A DNA stretch of 12,847 bases from Pseudomonadaceae bacterium UBA836 (GTDB lineage: Bacteria > Pseudomonadota > Gammaproteobacteria > Pseudomonadales > Pseudomonadaceae), in contig DBHE01000208.1 of NCBI GenBank assembly GCA_002296055.1, positions 10,669 through 23,515 of the forward strand. The letters are read 5' to 3'. The notes under the pieces were generated by a model. That model searched no databases. It was given only the letters and a program-made list of their open reading frames with translations, and was not told where the DNA came from. This document shows, piece after piece, positions 1 to 6,876 of the stretch (the first letter of the stretch is position 1; every line of letters begins with the position of its first letter). The position numbers and the translations under genes are program-made.

Positions 1-1167
1 TACCTGAACATCCCGGCGATCATCAGCGCGGCGGAAGTAACCGGCGCCGACGGCATCCACCCCGGCTACGGCTTCCTGGCCGAGAACGCGGACTTTGCCG
101 AGCAGGTCGAAAACTCCGGCTTCACCTTTATCGGCCCGAGCGCTGCGGTTATCCGCCTGATGGGTGACAAGGTCTCCGCCATTGCGGCCATGAAGGAAAC
201 CGGCGTCCCCACAGTCCCGGGCTCCGACGGCCCGTTGCCGGAAGACGAAGCCGAGTGCCTGAAAATCGCCCAGCGCGTTGGCTATCCGGTCATCATCAAG
301 GCGGCAGGCGGCGGCGGTGGCCGCGGCATGCGCGTGGTGCATGAAGAGTCCGAGCTGATCAAGTCGATCAAGCTGACCCAGGTTGAAGCTGGCGCCGCTT
401 TCGGCAACCCGATGGTGTATCTGGAGAAGTTCCTGACCAACCCGCGTCACGTGGAAGTTCAGGTACTGTCAGACGGCCAGGGCAACGCTGTCCACCTGGG
501 TGATCGCGACTGCTCGCTGCAGCGCCGTCACCAGAAAATCATCGAAGAGGCACCAGCACCCGGCATCGACGAGAAGGCACGCGCCGAAGTTCAGGCCCGC
601 TGCGTTCAGGCCTGTATCGACCTGGGCTACCGTGGCGCCGGCACCTTCGAGTTCCTCTACGAGAACGGCGAGTTCTACTTTATCGAGATGAACACCCGCG
701 TTCAGGTGGAGCACCCGGTCTCCGAAATGGTCACCGGCATCGATATCGTCAAGGAACAGTTGCTGGTCGCCTCCGGCCAACCTCTGAGCATCAGCCAGGA
801 TGACGTTGTCATTCGCGGCCATGCCATTGAGTGTCGTATCAACGCCGAAGATCCCAAGACTTTCATGCCCAGCCCCGGCACAGTGAGTTTCTATCACGCG
901 CCCGGCGGTAACGGTGTACGCGTCGATTCGCATCTGTATAGCGGCTACAAGGTTCCGCCGAACTACGACTCACTGGTCGGCAAGCTGATCACCTACGGCG
1001 CAACCCGCGACGAAGCACTGGCCCGCATGCGCAACGCAATCGACGAGCTGGTGGTCGACGGCATCAAGACCAACACCCCGCTGCACCGTGAACTGGTGCG
1101 CGAGCCCGGCTTCTGCAAGGGTGGCGTCAACATTCACTATCTGGAGCACAAGTTGGGGCTGAAGTAA
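1..1167 (+). CDS. accC: Biotin carboxylase subunit of acetyl-CoA carboxylase (5' end missing)
   Basis: AccC carboxylates the biotin carried by AccB using ATP and bicarbonate, the first half-reaction of cytosolic acetyl-CoA carboxylase in fatty acid synthesis. The frame is open from base 1 (reading [13 protein letters not shown]) and ends with TAA at 1165-1167. Against the roughly 449-residue E. coli enzyme, about 59 N-terminal residues lie outside the window; 388 are visible. Family landmarks are intact: the ATP-grasp lysines in GDKVSAI and PVIIKAAGG, the glycine-rich loop [17 protein letters not shown], the active-site segment [17 protein letters not shown], and the arginine of GVRVDSH. The C-terminus [12 protein letters not shown] is the normal family end. 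A strong terminator follows 50 bp downstream, so this is probably the end of an accBC operon; accB is expected just left of the window (inference). Confidence 0.97.
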   Translation, partial: YLNIPAIISAAEVTGADGIHPGYGFLAENADFAEQVENSGFTFIGPSAAVIRLMGDKVSAIAAMKETGVPTVPGSDGPLPEDEAECLKIAQRVGYPVIIKAAGGGGGRGMRVVHEESELIKSIKLTQVEAGAAFGNPMVYLEKFLTNPRHVEVQVLSDGQGNAVHLGDRDCSLQRRHQKIIEEAPAPGIDEKARAEVQARCVQACIDLGYRGAGTFEFLYENGEFYFIEMNTRVQVEHPVSEMVTGIDIVKEQLLVASGQPLSISQDDVVIRGHAIECRINAEDPKTFMPSPGTVSFYHAPGGNGVRVDSHLYSGYKVPPNYDSLVGKLITYGATRDEALARMRNAIDELVVDGIKTNTPLHRELVREPGFCKGGVNIHYLEHKLGLK

Positions 1168-1171
1168 GCCC

Positions 1172-1284
1172 CAGCTGCAAGCTGCCAGCTCACAGCGTAT
1201 TATCTGCACCATTCGGGGGAGCGAATTATCGCTCCCTTTCTTTTTCTGCCGATCTTGCAGCTTGAAGCTTGTCGCTTGCAGCTG
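1172..1284. repeat. Inverted heptad-repeat element, copy A (accC-prmA gap)
   Basis: The right arm at 1254-1281 is four tandem 7-bp units: CTTGCAG, CTTGAAG, CTTGTCG, CTTGCAG. The left arm from about 1172 to 1196 has the same 7-bp phase in inverted orientation (AGCTGCA, AGCTGCC, AGCTCAC). The outer 11 bases CAGCTGCAAGC (1172-1182) and GCTTGCAGCTG (1274-1284) are perfect reverse complements. Unlike the two copies downstream, the arms are far apart and enclose the accC terminator. The right arm ends six bases before the prmA ribosome binding site. It resembles the small dispersed intergenic repeats of Pseudomonas, but I cannot assign it to a named family. Confidence 0.8.
1217..1246 (+). terminator. 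Rho-independent terminator of accC
   Basis: A perfect 8-bp stem, GGGAGCGA (1217-1224) with TCGCTCCC (1229-1236), closes a four-base ATTA loop and is followed by a T-rich tail, TTTCTTTTTC (1237-1246). This is a textbook intrinsic terminator for plus-strand transcription leaving accC. The other side of the stem has no T-run in the reverse direction, so it is probably one-way. Confidence 0.92.
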
Positions 1285-1300
1285 CGCCGAAGGAGCCCCT

Positions 1301-2179
1301 ATGTCCTGGCTGCAACTCCGTCTTGCCATCACCCCCGAACAGGCCCCGGCGCTGGAAGACCAGTTGCTGGAGCTGGGCGCGGTGTCGGTTACCTTTATGG
1401 ACGCCGAAGACCAACCGATCTTCGAGCCAGACCTGGGCACTACCCCGCTGTGGTCCAACACCCATCTTCTGGCCCTGTTCGAGGCCGACACCGACGGCGA
1501 GGCGCTACTGCAGCACCTGCGCCTGCTGTGGCAAGCCGAGCTACCGGCCCATGAGCTTGAGCAGATCGAAGACCAGGACTGGGAGCGCAGCTGGATGGAT
1601 AACTTCCACCCAATGCGCTTTGGCCAACGGTTGTGGATTGTACCCAGCTGGCATGCCGCGCCCGAACCCGATGCCGTCAACCTGCTGCTGGACCCAGGCC
1701 TGGCGTTTGGTACCGGCACCCACCCGACCACGTCCCTGTGCCTGCAGTGGCTCGACGCCCAACAGCTACAGGGTAAGACGTTGATCGATTTTGGCTGCGG
1801 CTCGGGCATTCTAGCCATAGCCGGCCTACTGCTGGGCGCCGATCATGCGGTAGGTACCGACATCGACATCCAGGCACTGGAAGCCTCGCGTGACAACGCC
1901 CAGCGCAACCAACTGGCTGACGAGCGCTTTGACCTGTATCTGCCCGAACAGATGCCCACCACCCAAGCAGACGTACTGGTGGCCAACATCCTGGCCGGCC
2001 CGCTGGTCAGCCTGGCGCCACAGCTCGCCAGCCTGGTAAAGCCCGGCGGACTGCTTGCGCTATCCGGCATCCTGGCAGAGCAGACCGAAGAGATCCTGCA
2101 GGCTTACCGTGATGACTTCAAGCTGGACCCGGTTGCAGAGCAGGACGGCTGGATTCGCGTGAGCGGCAAGCGGCGATGA
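1301..2179 (+). CDS. prmA: Ribosomal protein L11 methyltransferase
   Basis: PrmA is a cytosolic SAM-dependent enzyme that methylates lysines and the N-terminus of ribosomal protein L11. The protein is 292 residues, the usual length. The N-terminal ~60 residues form the L11-binding domain ([10 protein letters not shown] onward). The catalytic Rossmann domain shows [14 protein letters not shown] (about 131-144), the SAM loop DFGCGSG (163-169), the acidic ribose-binding region GTDID, and VANILAGPL (227-235). I chose ATG 1301 because AAGGAG lies at 1290-1295 with five-base spacing. An in-frame start at 1262 would encode extra residues from the intergenic repeat and is rejected. The accC terminator lies just upstream and I see no convincing promoter after it, so how prmA is transcribed is unclear. 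Confidence 0.96.
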   Translation: MSWLQLRLAITPEQAPALEDQLLELGAVSVTFMDAEDQPIFEPDLGTTPLWSNTHLLALFEADTDGEALLQHLRLLWQAELPAHELEQIEDQDWERSWMDNFHPMRFGQRLWIVPSWHAAPEPDAVNLLLDPGLAFGTGTHPTTSLCLQWLDAQQLQGKTLIDFGCGSGILAIAGLLLGADHAVGTDIDIQALEASRDNAQRNQLADERFDLYLPEQMPTTQADVLVANILAGPLVSLAPQLASLVKPGGLLALSGILAEQTEEILQAYRDDFKLDPVAEQDGWIRVSGKRR

Positions 2180-2250
2180 CAGCGCCCCGCTAATACGGGC
2201 AGAATAGCGATTTTGCGACTCACTCCACGCAACAGGACAGCCGGCCAGAC

Positions 2251-3525
2251 ATGAGCGAACTGCAGGTCACCCAGTGCCCCTTCTGCAAGACCCATTTTCG
2301 CCTCACGCAGGAGCAGCTGCAGGCCGCTGCCGGCAATGTGCGCTGCGGCGCTTGCCTGAAGGTCTTCAACGCCCTGCCCGCCGGACAGCACAGCCCGGCC
2401 ATCCCGGCTGCACCGGTCGCCAGCAAGGAGCCTGGCAAGCAGCAAACCCTGCTGATTCACGACGACCTTGAGCTGGACGAGCTAGACCTTGAAGCCCTGG
2501 GGCTGGACGAATCCATTCTCGACGAAATCACGCCGCGCGACAGCACCGAGCCAACCCTCTCAAGCCAACCCGATACGCGGCAAGGGAGCGCCGGCTTTGA
2601 GCTGCTTGACGACGACGAGCCGCCGCTCACCCTGGCCGAAACAGCCAGACGCGACGACGACAGCGTGGAGCCCGGTTTTAGCAGCCTGGATAGCGACGAC
2701 GAACTGGAGCTGAACGAAGCCTTCCTGGCCACACCCCAGGCCCGCGACTTTGGCCCGGCGAGCGAGCAGCCAGAGGCAACCACCGATGCCCCGGAGCCAG
2801 ATGCTGAGCCCGAGCCTGCGCCCGCCACACCGCCGCGCGCGCATCTGGTTCCTTTACAGGACACCGACAACAGCGCCATTTTCCGTCGTGGACAGCCAGA
2901 GGCCCCGTTGCATGCCGAGCGCGAACAGCCGGAAACGCCGACGCCCTATGAGCGGGGCCGCACCGAGCCCGAAATCGATAGTCAGGCATTTCTACCTGAG
3001 CTAGAGGACGAGCCGCTACAGCTGGCCGCGCCGTTAAGTCGCCGCCGCGCGCGCCACAAACTACTGTGGGGCTCCCTGAGCTTGCTGGCGCTGCTCGCAC
3101 TGGCGGCGCAGGCCCTTTATTACAACCTGGATGCCTGGGCACGTGATGCCAGCTTGCGCCCGATCATGGAAGATCTGTGTCTGGTTGCAGGTTGTCAGCT
3201 GCCGGCCCGGGTGGACGTCAGCCAGATTCGTAGCAGCAACTTGCTGGTCAGACCACACCCCGAGTTCCCCAACAGCCTGGATATCAACGTCATCATCTAC
3301 AACCGGGCCGATTATGCGCAGCCCTTCCCGGTCATTCGCATGCTGTTCAGCAACAGTCGCGGCGAGACCGTCAGCAGCAAAGACTTCCGCCCTGAAGAGT
3401 ATTTGGCAGGCGAGCTGGCTGGCAGCACCTTGATGCCATCGCAGACGCCAATCCATATTGCCCTCAACATGGTCGCACCGGGCAGCCAGGCGACCAGCTA
3501 CCAACTGGACTTTGTCACTCCCTGA
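2251..3525 (+). CDS. Zinc-ribbon and DUF3426 domain single-pass membrane protein
   Basis: This 424-residue protein of unknown function has an order common in Proteobacteria. The N-terminus is an MJ0042-type zinc ribbon with two CxxC pairs (C9/C12 and C32/C35, CPFC and CGAC). Residues ~70-265 are a low-complexity linker rich in Asp, Glu, Pro and Ala, including a Leu/Asp/Glu stretch near 73-92. A basic patch (SRRRARHK, 263-270) precedes one hydrophobic helix at ~271-290. The C-terminal ~130 residues match DUF3426, with a Cys pair in LCLVAGCQLP. The positive-inside rule puts the zinc ribbon in the cytoplasm and DUF3426 in the periplasm. It lies 71 bp after prmA and is probably cotranscribed with it. 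The ribosome binding site is weak (AGGA at 2234-2237, 13 bases from ATG). Partner and role are unknown. Confidence 0.9.
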   Translation: MSELQVTQCPFCKTHFRLTQEQLQAAAGNVRCGACLKVFNALPAGQHSPAIPAAPVASKEPGKQQTLLIHDDLELDELDLEALGLDESILDEITPRDSTEPTLSSQPDTRQGSAGFELLDDDEPPLTLAETARRDDDSVEPGFSSLDSDDELELNEAFLATPQARDFGPASEQPEATTDAPEPDAEPEPAPATPPRAHLVPLQDTDNSAIFRRGQPEAPLHAEREQPETPTPYERGRTEPEIDSQAFLPELEDEPLQLAAPLSRRRARHKLLWGSLSLLALLALAAQALYYNLDAWARDASLRPIMEDLCLVAGCQLPARVDVSQIRSSNLLVRPHPEFPNSLDINVIIYNRADYAQPFPVIRMLFSNSRGETVSSKDFRPEEYLAGELAGSTLMPSQTPIHIALNMVAPGSQATSYQLDFVTP

Positions 3526-3568
3526 CACGTGGCCATGGCCTCGCGCCAGCAAATTATCCTTTCGTCGA

Positions 3569-3594
3569 AAGCCTGAGCACATTCACTCAGGCTT
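3569..3594 (+). terminator. Hairpin after the DUF3426 gene, possible terminator
   Basis: AAGCCTGAG (3569-3577) and CTCAGGCTT (3586-3594) form a perfect 9-bp stem with an eight-base loop, 44 bp past the DUF3426 stop codon. No T-run follows on the plus strand, so it may be a weak or Rho-assisted terminator or an mRNA 3'-end stabiliser. It separates the DUF3426 gene from the dusB promoter. Confidence 0.5.
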
Positions 3595-3641
3595 GACCTA
3601 CACTGCCAGACCAGCTGTACAAAAAACGCCCAGCACAGTCT

Positions 3642-3677
3642 TTAACAGGCCATGCTTTGCGGGTATCATGGCGACCC
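3642..3677 (+). promoter_or_regulatory. Predicted sigma70 promoter of dusB-fis with GC-rich discriminator
   Basis: TTAACA (3642-3647, 5 of 6 to the -35 consensus) and TATCAT (3664-3669, 5 of 6 to the -10) are separated by 16 bp. The bases after the -10, GGCGACCC (3670-3677), form a GC-rich discriminator; that feature goes with stringent, growth-rate-dependent control at the E. coli dusB-fis promoter. Transcription would start near 3676-3678, giving a leader of roughly 97 nt before the dusB GTG. Confidence 0.6.
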
Positions 3678-3702
3678 TTTTCGCACTTCATCACCCTGAC
3701 CG

Positions 3703-3728
3703 GGCACGTCCGGACGGGACGCCGTGCC
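3703..3728 (+). promoter_or_regulatory. Stem-loop in the dusB-fis leader
   Basis: GGCACG (3703-3708) pairs with CGTGCC (3723-3728). The 10-bp palindrome CGTCCGGACG (3707-3716) overlaps the 5' arm, so alternative folds compete. No function is established; it is a structured part of the predicted leader. Confidence 0.35.
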
Positions 3729-3755
3729 GTTGTTGCGGCGCTGACAACCGGGCAT

Positions 3756-3766
3756 TACAGGGATGG
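3756..3766 (+). promoter_or_regulatory. RsmA/CsrA-like sequence over the dusB ribosome binding site
   Basis: TACAGGGATGG matches 10 of 12 positions of the CsrA/RsmA selection consensus RUACARGGAUGU when extended one base to the left; the core ACAGGGAUG is exact. It includes the dusB Shine-Dalgarno AGGGA (3759-3763), ten bases from GTG 3774, a typical position for RsmA repression. I see no clear hairpin presenting GGA in a loop, so binding is a prediction. Confidence 0.35.
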
Positions 3767-3773
3767 ACCAGCA

Positions 3774-4760
3774 GTGATCAGTATCGGACCTTACCAGCTA
3801 GCCAATCGCGTTATTCTGGCCCCCATGGCCGGGGTGACCGATCAGCCCTTCCGACAGCTATGTCGGCGGCTGGGTGCCGGACTGGTGGTATCCGAGATGG
3901 TGACCAGCGACACCCGCCTGTGGAACAGCCGCAAATCCCGCCTGCGCCTCAAACACGACGGCGAACCGGAGCCCCGCTCAGTTCAGATTGCCGGTGGCGA
4001 TCCGGAAATGATGGCTGAAGCCGCGCGCATGAACGCCCAGCTCGGCGCCCAGATCATCGACATCAATATGGGCTGCCCGGCCAAAAAGGTCTGCAACAAG
4101 GCCGCCGGCTCTGCCCTGCTGCGCGATGAACCCCTGGTAGCAGCCATTTGCGAAGCCGTTGTGCAGGCAGTTGATATTCCCGTCACGCTAAAGATCCGCA
4201 CCGGCTGGGACCCTGAAAACCGCAACGCCCTGCGCGTAGCGCGTATTGCCGAAGACAGCGGCATCCAGGCGCTGGCCGTGCACGGCCGGACCCGCTCGGA
4301 GCTATACACCGGCCAGGCTGAGTACGACACCATCGCCGCGGTCAAGCAAAGCATCTCGATTCCGGTATTTGCCAACGGCGACATCGACAGCCCGCACAAG
4401 GCCGCCCAGGTGCTGCAACACACCGGCGCCGACGCCGTGATGATCGGCCGTGCAGCCCAAGGCAGGCCCTGGATCTTCCGCGAAGTGGACCATTTTCTGC
4501 GCACCGGCGAGGAGCTGCCAGAGCCGCCCCTGACCGAACAACAGCAGATCCTGATGCAGCACCTGCAGGCGCTGCACGCGTTCTACGGCGCCGAGCACGG
4601 CGCCCGCATCGCCCGCAAGCACGTTGGCTGGTATCTGCAAACCCTGCCCGGCGCCAGCGAATTTCGCCGCGATTTCAACCGGATCAGCGATGCTGAACAG
4701 CAGACGCTGGCAGTCGCCGGCTATTTCAACCGACTGTTGGACGGAGATCTGGCAGCATGA
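3774..4760 (+). CDS. dusB: tRNA-dihydrouridine synthase B
   Basis: DusB is an FMN- and NADPH-dependent cytosolic enzyme that reduces a uridine in the tRNA D-loop to dihydrouridine. From GTG 3774 the product is 328 residues, close to other DusB proteins. Visible landmarks are [14 protein letters not shown] (14-27), the catalytic-cysteine motif NMGCPAKKV (Cys101), VTLKIRTGW, the VHGRTR loop (about 169-174), FANGDI, and the FMN-phosphate segment [13 protein letters not shown] 3774 is preferred because it begins [13 protein letters not shown], the usual DusB start, and has AGGGA ten bases upstream. A longer in-frame TTG at 3657 lies before the predicted -10 box and is rejected. The TGA overlaps the fis ATG by four bases (ATGA), reproducing the conserved dusB-fis operon. 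Confidence 0.95.
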   Translation: MISIGPYQLANRVILAPMAGVTDQPFRQLCRRLGAGLVVSEMVTSDTRLWNSRKSRLRLKHDGEPEPRSVQIAGGDPEMMAEAARMNAQLGAQIIDINMGCPAKKVCNKAAGSALLRDEPLVAAICEAVVQAVDIPVTLKIRTGWDPENRNALRVARIAEDSGIQALAVHGRTRSELYTGQAEYDTIAAVKQSISIPVFANGDIDSPHKAAQVLQHTGADAVMIGRAAQGRPWIFREVDHFLRTGEELPEPPLTEQQQILMQHLQALHAFYGAEHGARIARKHVGWYLQTLPGASEFRRDFNRISDAEQQTLAVAGYFNRLLDGDLAA

Positions 4761-5080
4761 ATTTCGACACAACACTATCTGATGGAAACCCCACTGTGAG
4801 CGACAGCAGTCAATCCACCCTCCCCGCCAGCGGGATGAACGAGACCCGCGATCAAAGAACGCTGCGCGACAGCGTCGAAGATGCCCTGCACAACTACTTT
4901 CAGCACCTTGAGGGCCAAGACGTGACCGACGTCTACAACATGGTGCTGTCGGAAGTGGAAGCGCCGCTGCTCGAAAGCGTGATGAACTACGTCAAAGGCA
5001 ACCAGACCCGTGCCTCCGAGGTACTGGGCTTGAACCGCGGCACCCTGCGCAAAAAGCTCAAACAGTACGGATTGCTCTAA
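4757..5080 (+). CDS. fis: Nucleoid-associated DNA-bending protein Fis
   Basis: Fis is a small dimeric nucleoid protein that bends DNA and modulates rRNA, tRNA and other growth-linked promoters. The product is 107 residues, the length I recall for Pseudomonas Fis and about ten longer than in E. coli. The N-terminal ~35 residues are variable. The core runs from [13 protein letters not shown] through [19 protein letters not shown] and ends with the helix-turn-helix [20 protein letters not shown]. The start at ATG 4757 overlaps the dusB stop codon, with GGAG at 4743-4746. An internal Met (ASGMNETRD) is a less likely start. Translational coupling to dusB is expected from the overlap. Expression is presumably driven by the promoter near 3642-3669. 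Confidence 0.96.
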   Translation: MNFDTTLSDGNPTVSDSSQSTLPASGMNETRDQRTLRDSVEDALHNYFQHLEGQDVTDVYNMVLSEVEAPLLESVMNYVKGNQTRASEVLGLNRGTLRKKLKQYGLL

Positions 5081-5134
5081 AGCCGCAAGCCAGAATTGTC
5101 TCCACTTGAAGCTTGAGGCTTGTCGCTTGAAGCT
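5080..5134. repeat. Inverted heptad-repeat element, copy B (fis-purH gap)
   Basis: The left arm has two heptads, AAGCCGC (5080-5086) and AAGCCAG (5087-5093), beginning on the last base of the fis stop codon. After an 11-bp spacer the right arm has four: CTTGAAG, CTTGAGG, CTTGTCG, CTTGAAG (5105-5132), then CT. The arms are imperfectly complementary. CTTGTCG in third position and the trailing CTG are shared with copy A. The element fills most of the 82-bp gap. No T-run follows, so it does not look like an intrinsic terminator. Confidence 0.8.
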
Positions 5135-5162
5135 GACTTTTTGAACCTAGCCTGGATCCAAG

Positions 5163-6770
5163 ATGACCGACCAAACTACCCGCCTGCCGGTACGCCGCGC
5201 GCTGATCAGCGTTTCTGACAAAACCGGTATCGTCGACTTTGCCCGCGAACTGAGCGCCCAGGGCGTTGAAATTCTCTCGACCGGTGGCACCTACAAGCTG
5301 CTGTGCGAGCAAGGCATCAAGGCTGTCGAAGTAGCCGATTACACTGGCTTCCCGGAAATGATGGACGGCCGGGTCAAGACCCTGCACCCGAAAATCCACG
5401 GTGGCATCCTCGGGCGTCGTGACCTCGACGGCGAGGTTATGGCCGAGCACGGCATCCAGCCCATCGACATGGTGGTGGTCAACCTCTACCCCTTTGCTGC
5501 AACCGTCGCCAAGCCCGGCTGCACCCTGCCCGATGCCATCGAGAACATCGACATCGGCGGCCCGACCATGGTTCGTAGCGCAGCCAAAAACCACAAGGAC
5601 GTTGCCATCGTGGTCAACGCCAGCGACTACGGCAGTATCGTCGAAGCACTCAAGAGCGGCGGCCTGACCTACGCTCAGCGCTTCGACCTGGCACTGAAGG
5701 CATTCGAGCATACTGCAGCCTACGACGGCATGATTGCCAACTACCTGGGCACCATCGAGCAGACCCGCGACACCCTGAGCACTGAAGACCGCGCTGCCTT
5801 CCCGCGCACCTTCAACAGCCAGTTCATCAAGGTGCAGGACATGCGCTACGGCGAAAACCCGCACCAGGCAGCCGCTTTCTATAAGGAAGCCGCGCCGAGC
5901 GAGGCCAGCATCGCCACCGCCACCCAGCTGCAAGGCAAAGAACTGTCGTACAACAACGTGGCCGACACCGACGCCGCGCTGGAATGCGTCAAGAGCTTCA
6001 CCAAACCGGCCTGCGTCATCGTCAAGCACGCCAACCCTTGCGGCGTTGCCGTTGTACCGGACGATGAAGGCGGCATCCGCAAGGCCTATGATCTGGCCTG
6101 GGCAACCGACAGCGAATCCGCCTTCGGCGGCATCATAGCCTTCAACCGTGAGCTGGATGGCGACACCGCCGCTGCCATCGTTGAGCGCCAATTTGTTGAG
6201 GTGATCATCGCCCCGCGCATCAGCACTGAGGCCCGCGCCGCCGTCGCCGCCAAAGCCAACGTCCGCCTGCTCGAGTGCGGCGAATGGAACAGCGACCGCC
6301 AGGCCGACTGGGACTACAAGCGCGTCAATGGCGGCCTGCTGGTGCAGAGCCGTGACATCGGCATGATCACCGCTGATGATCTGAAAGTGGTCACCAAGCG
6401 CGCACCGACGGAGCAGGAAATTCACGACCTGGTCTTCGCCTGGAAAGTCGCCAAGTTCGTTAAATCCAACGCCATTGTGTACGCCAAAGCCCGCCAGACC
6501 ATTGGTGTTGGCGCTGGCCAGATGAGCCGCGTCAACTCCGCCCGCATCGCTGCCATCAAGGCCGAGCACGCCGGCCTGCAGGTTGCCGGCGCGGTCATGG
6601 CCTCCGACGCCTTCTTCCCGTTCCGCGACGGCATCGACAACGCTGCCAAGGTTGGCATCAGCGCCGTCATCCAACCGGGCGGCTCCATGCGCGATCAGGA
6701 AGTGATCGATGCGGCTGATGAAGCCGGCATGGCAATGGTATTTACTGGCATGCGCCACTTCCGTCACTAA
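5163..6770 (+). CDS. purH: Bifunctional AICAR formyltransferase / IMP cyclohydrolase
   Basis: PurH carries out the last two steps of IMP synthesis: formyl transfer from 10-formyl-tetrahydrofolate to AICAR, then ring closure to IMP. The 535 residues are full length. The N-terminal MGS-like cyclohydrolase domain (about 1-150) shows [33 protein letters not shown] and [13 protein letters not shown]. The C-terminal transferase domain shows [10 protein letters not shown] (226-235), the catalytic Lys-His pair in [11 protein letters not shown] (K288/H289), [27 protein letters not shown] and [12 protein letters not shown]. The ribosome binding site is poor (GGAT at 5154-5157, five bases from ATG). The gene sits between two copies of the heptad-repeat element and no obvious promoter was found, so read-through from dusB-fis is possible. 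Confidence 0.98.
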   Translation: MTDQTTRLPVRRALISVSDKTGIVDFARELSAQGVEILSTGGTYKLLCEQGIKAVEVADYTGFPEMMDGRVKTLHPKIHGGILGRRDLDGEVMAEHGIQPIDMVVVNLYPFAATVAKPGCTLPDAIENIDIGGPTMVRSAAKNHKDVAIVVNASDYGSIVEALKSGGLTYAQRFDLALKAFEHTAAYDGMIANYLGTIEQTRDTLSTEDRAAFPRTFNSQFIKVQDMRYGENPHQAAAFYKEAAPSEASIATATQLQGKELSYNNVADTDAALECVKSFTKPACVIVKHANPCGVAVVPDDEGGIRKAYDLAWATDSESAFGGIIAFNRELDGDTAAAIVERQFVEVIIAPRISTEARAAVAAKANVRLLECGEWNSDRQADWDYKRVNGGLLVQSRDIGMITADDLKVVTKRAPTEQEIHDLVFAWKVAKFVKSNAIVYAKARQTIGVGAGQMSRVNSARIAAIKAEHAGLQVAGAVMASDAFFPFRDGIDNAAKVGISAVIQPGGSMRDQEVIDAADEAGMAMVFTGMRHFRH

Positions 6771-6788
6771 GCTTTGAGCGGCAAAGTA

Positions 6789-6857
6789 CAAGCCGCAAGC
6801 TGCAAGCCAAGCGCCCCAACAGCGCCACTTGCAGCTTGAAGCTTGAAGCTTGCAGCT
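6789..6857. repeat. Inverted heptad-repeat element, copy C (purH-purD gap)
   Basis: The left arm has three heptads, AAGCCGC, AAGCTGC and AAGCCAA (6790-6810). A 17-bp spacer follows, then four right-arm heptads: CTTGCAG, CTTGAAG, CTTGAAG, CTTGCAG (6828-6855). Bases 6789-6806 and 6828-6845 are reverse complements at 16 of 18 positions, including a 10-bp perfect inner stem (AAGCTGCAAG / CTTGCAGCTT), so the transcript can form a stable stem-loop. There is no T-run after it. The right arm ends about nine bases before the purD ribosome binding site. Confidence 0.85.
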
Positions 6858-6876
6858 CTCTCCACAGGAGAGTTAC

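Noticed and set aside
1198..1203. TATTAT as a -10 box for prmA
   Set aside because: No acceptable -35 lies upstream, and a transcript from it would run straight into the accC terminator.
1172..1284. CRISPR-like array from regularly spaced repeats
   Set aside because: The units are contiguous 7-bp tandem repeats without spacers and occur as inverted arms; there is no cas gene.
1262..1300. N-terminal extension of prmA by 13 residues
   Set aside because: The extra residues are encoded by the heptad repeat and the Shine-Dalgarno region; ATG 1301 has AAGGAG at the right distance and matches the normal PrmA start.
2186..2214. Weak stem (CGCTA/TAGCG) followed by ATTTT after prmA
   Set aside because: The stem is only five pairs with a 12-base loop, too weak to call a terminator between prmA and the DUF3426 gene.
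3657..3773. TTG start giving a 367-residue DusB
   Set aside because: It lies upstream of the predicted -10 box, the added residues do not resemble DusB, and GTG 3774 has a ribosome binding site and the usual N-terminus.
5081..5162. Possible purine-responsive riboswitch or PurR operator before purH
   Set aside because: The 82-bp gap is almost filled by the heptad element; there is no aptamer-sized structure and I see no convincing PurR-like palindrome.
5058..6791. Long open frame of 577 codons on the minus strand opposite purH
   Set aside because: It mirrors the purH codon pattern, a common high-GC shadow, and has no recognisable domain; purH is unquestionable.
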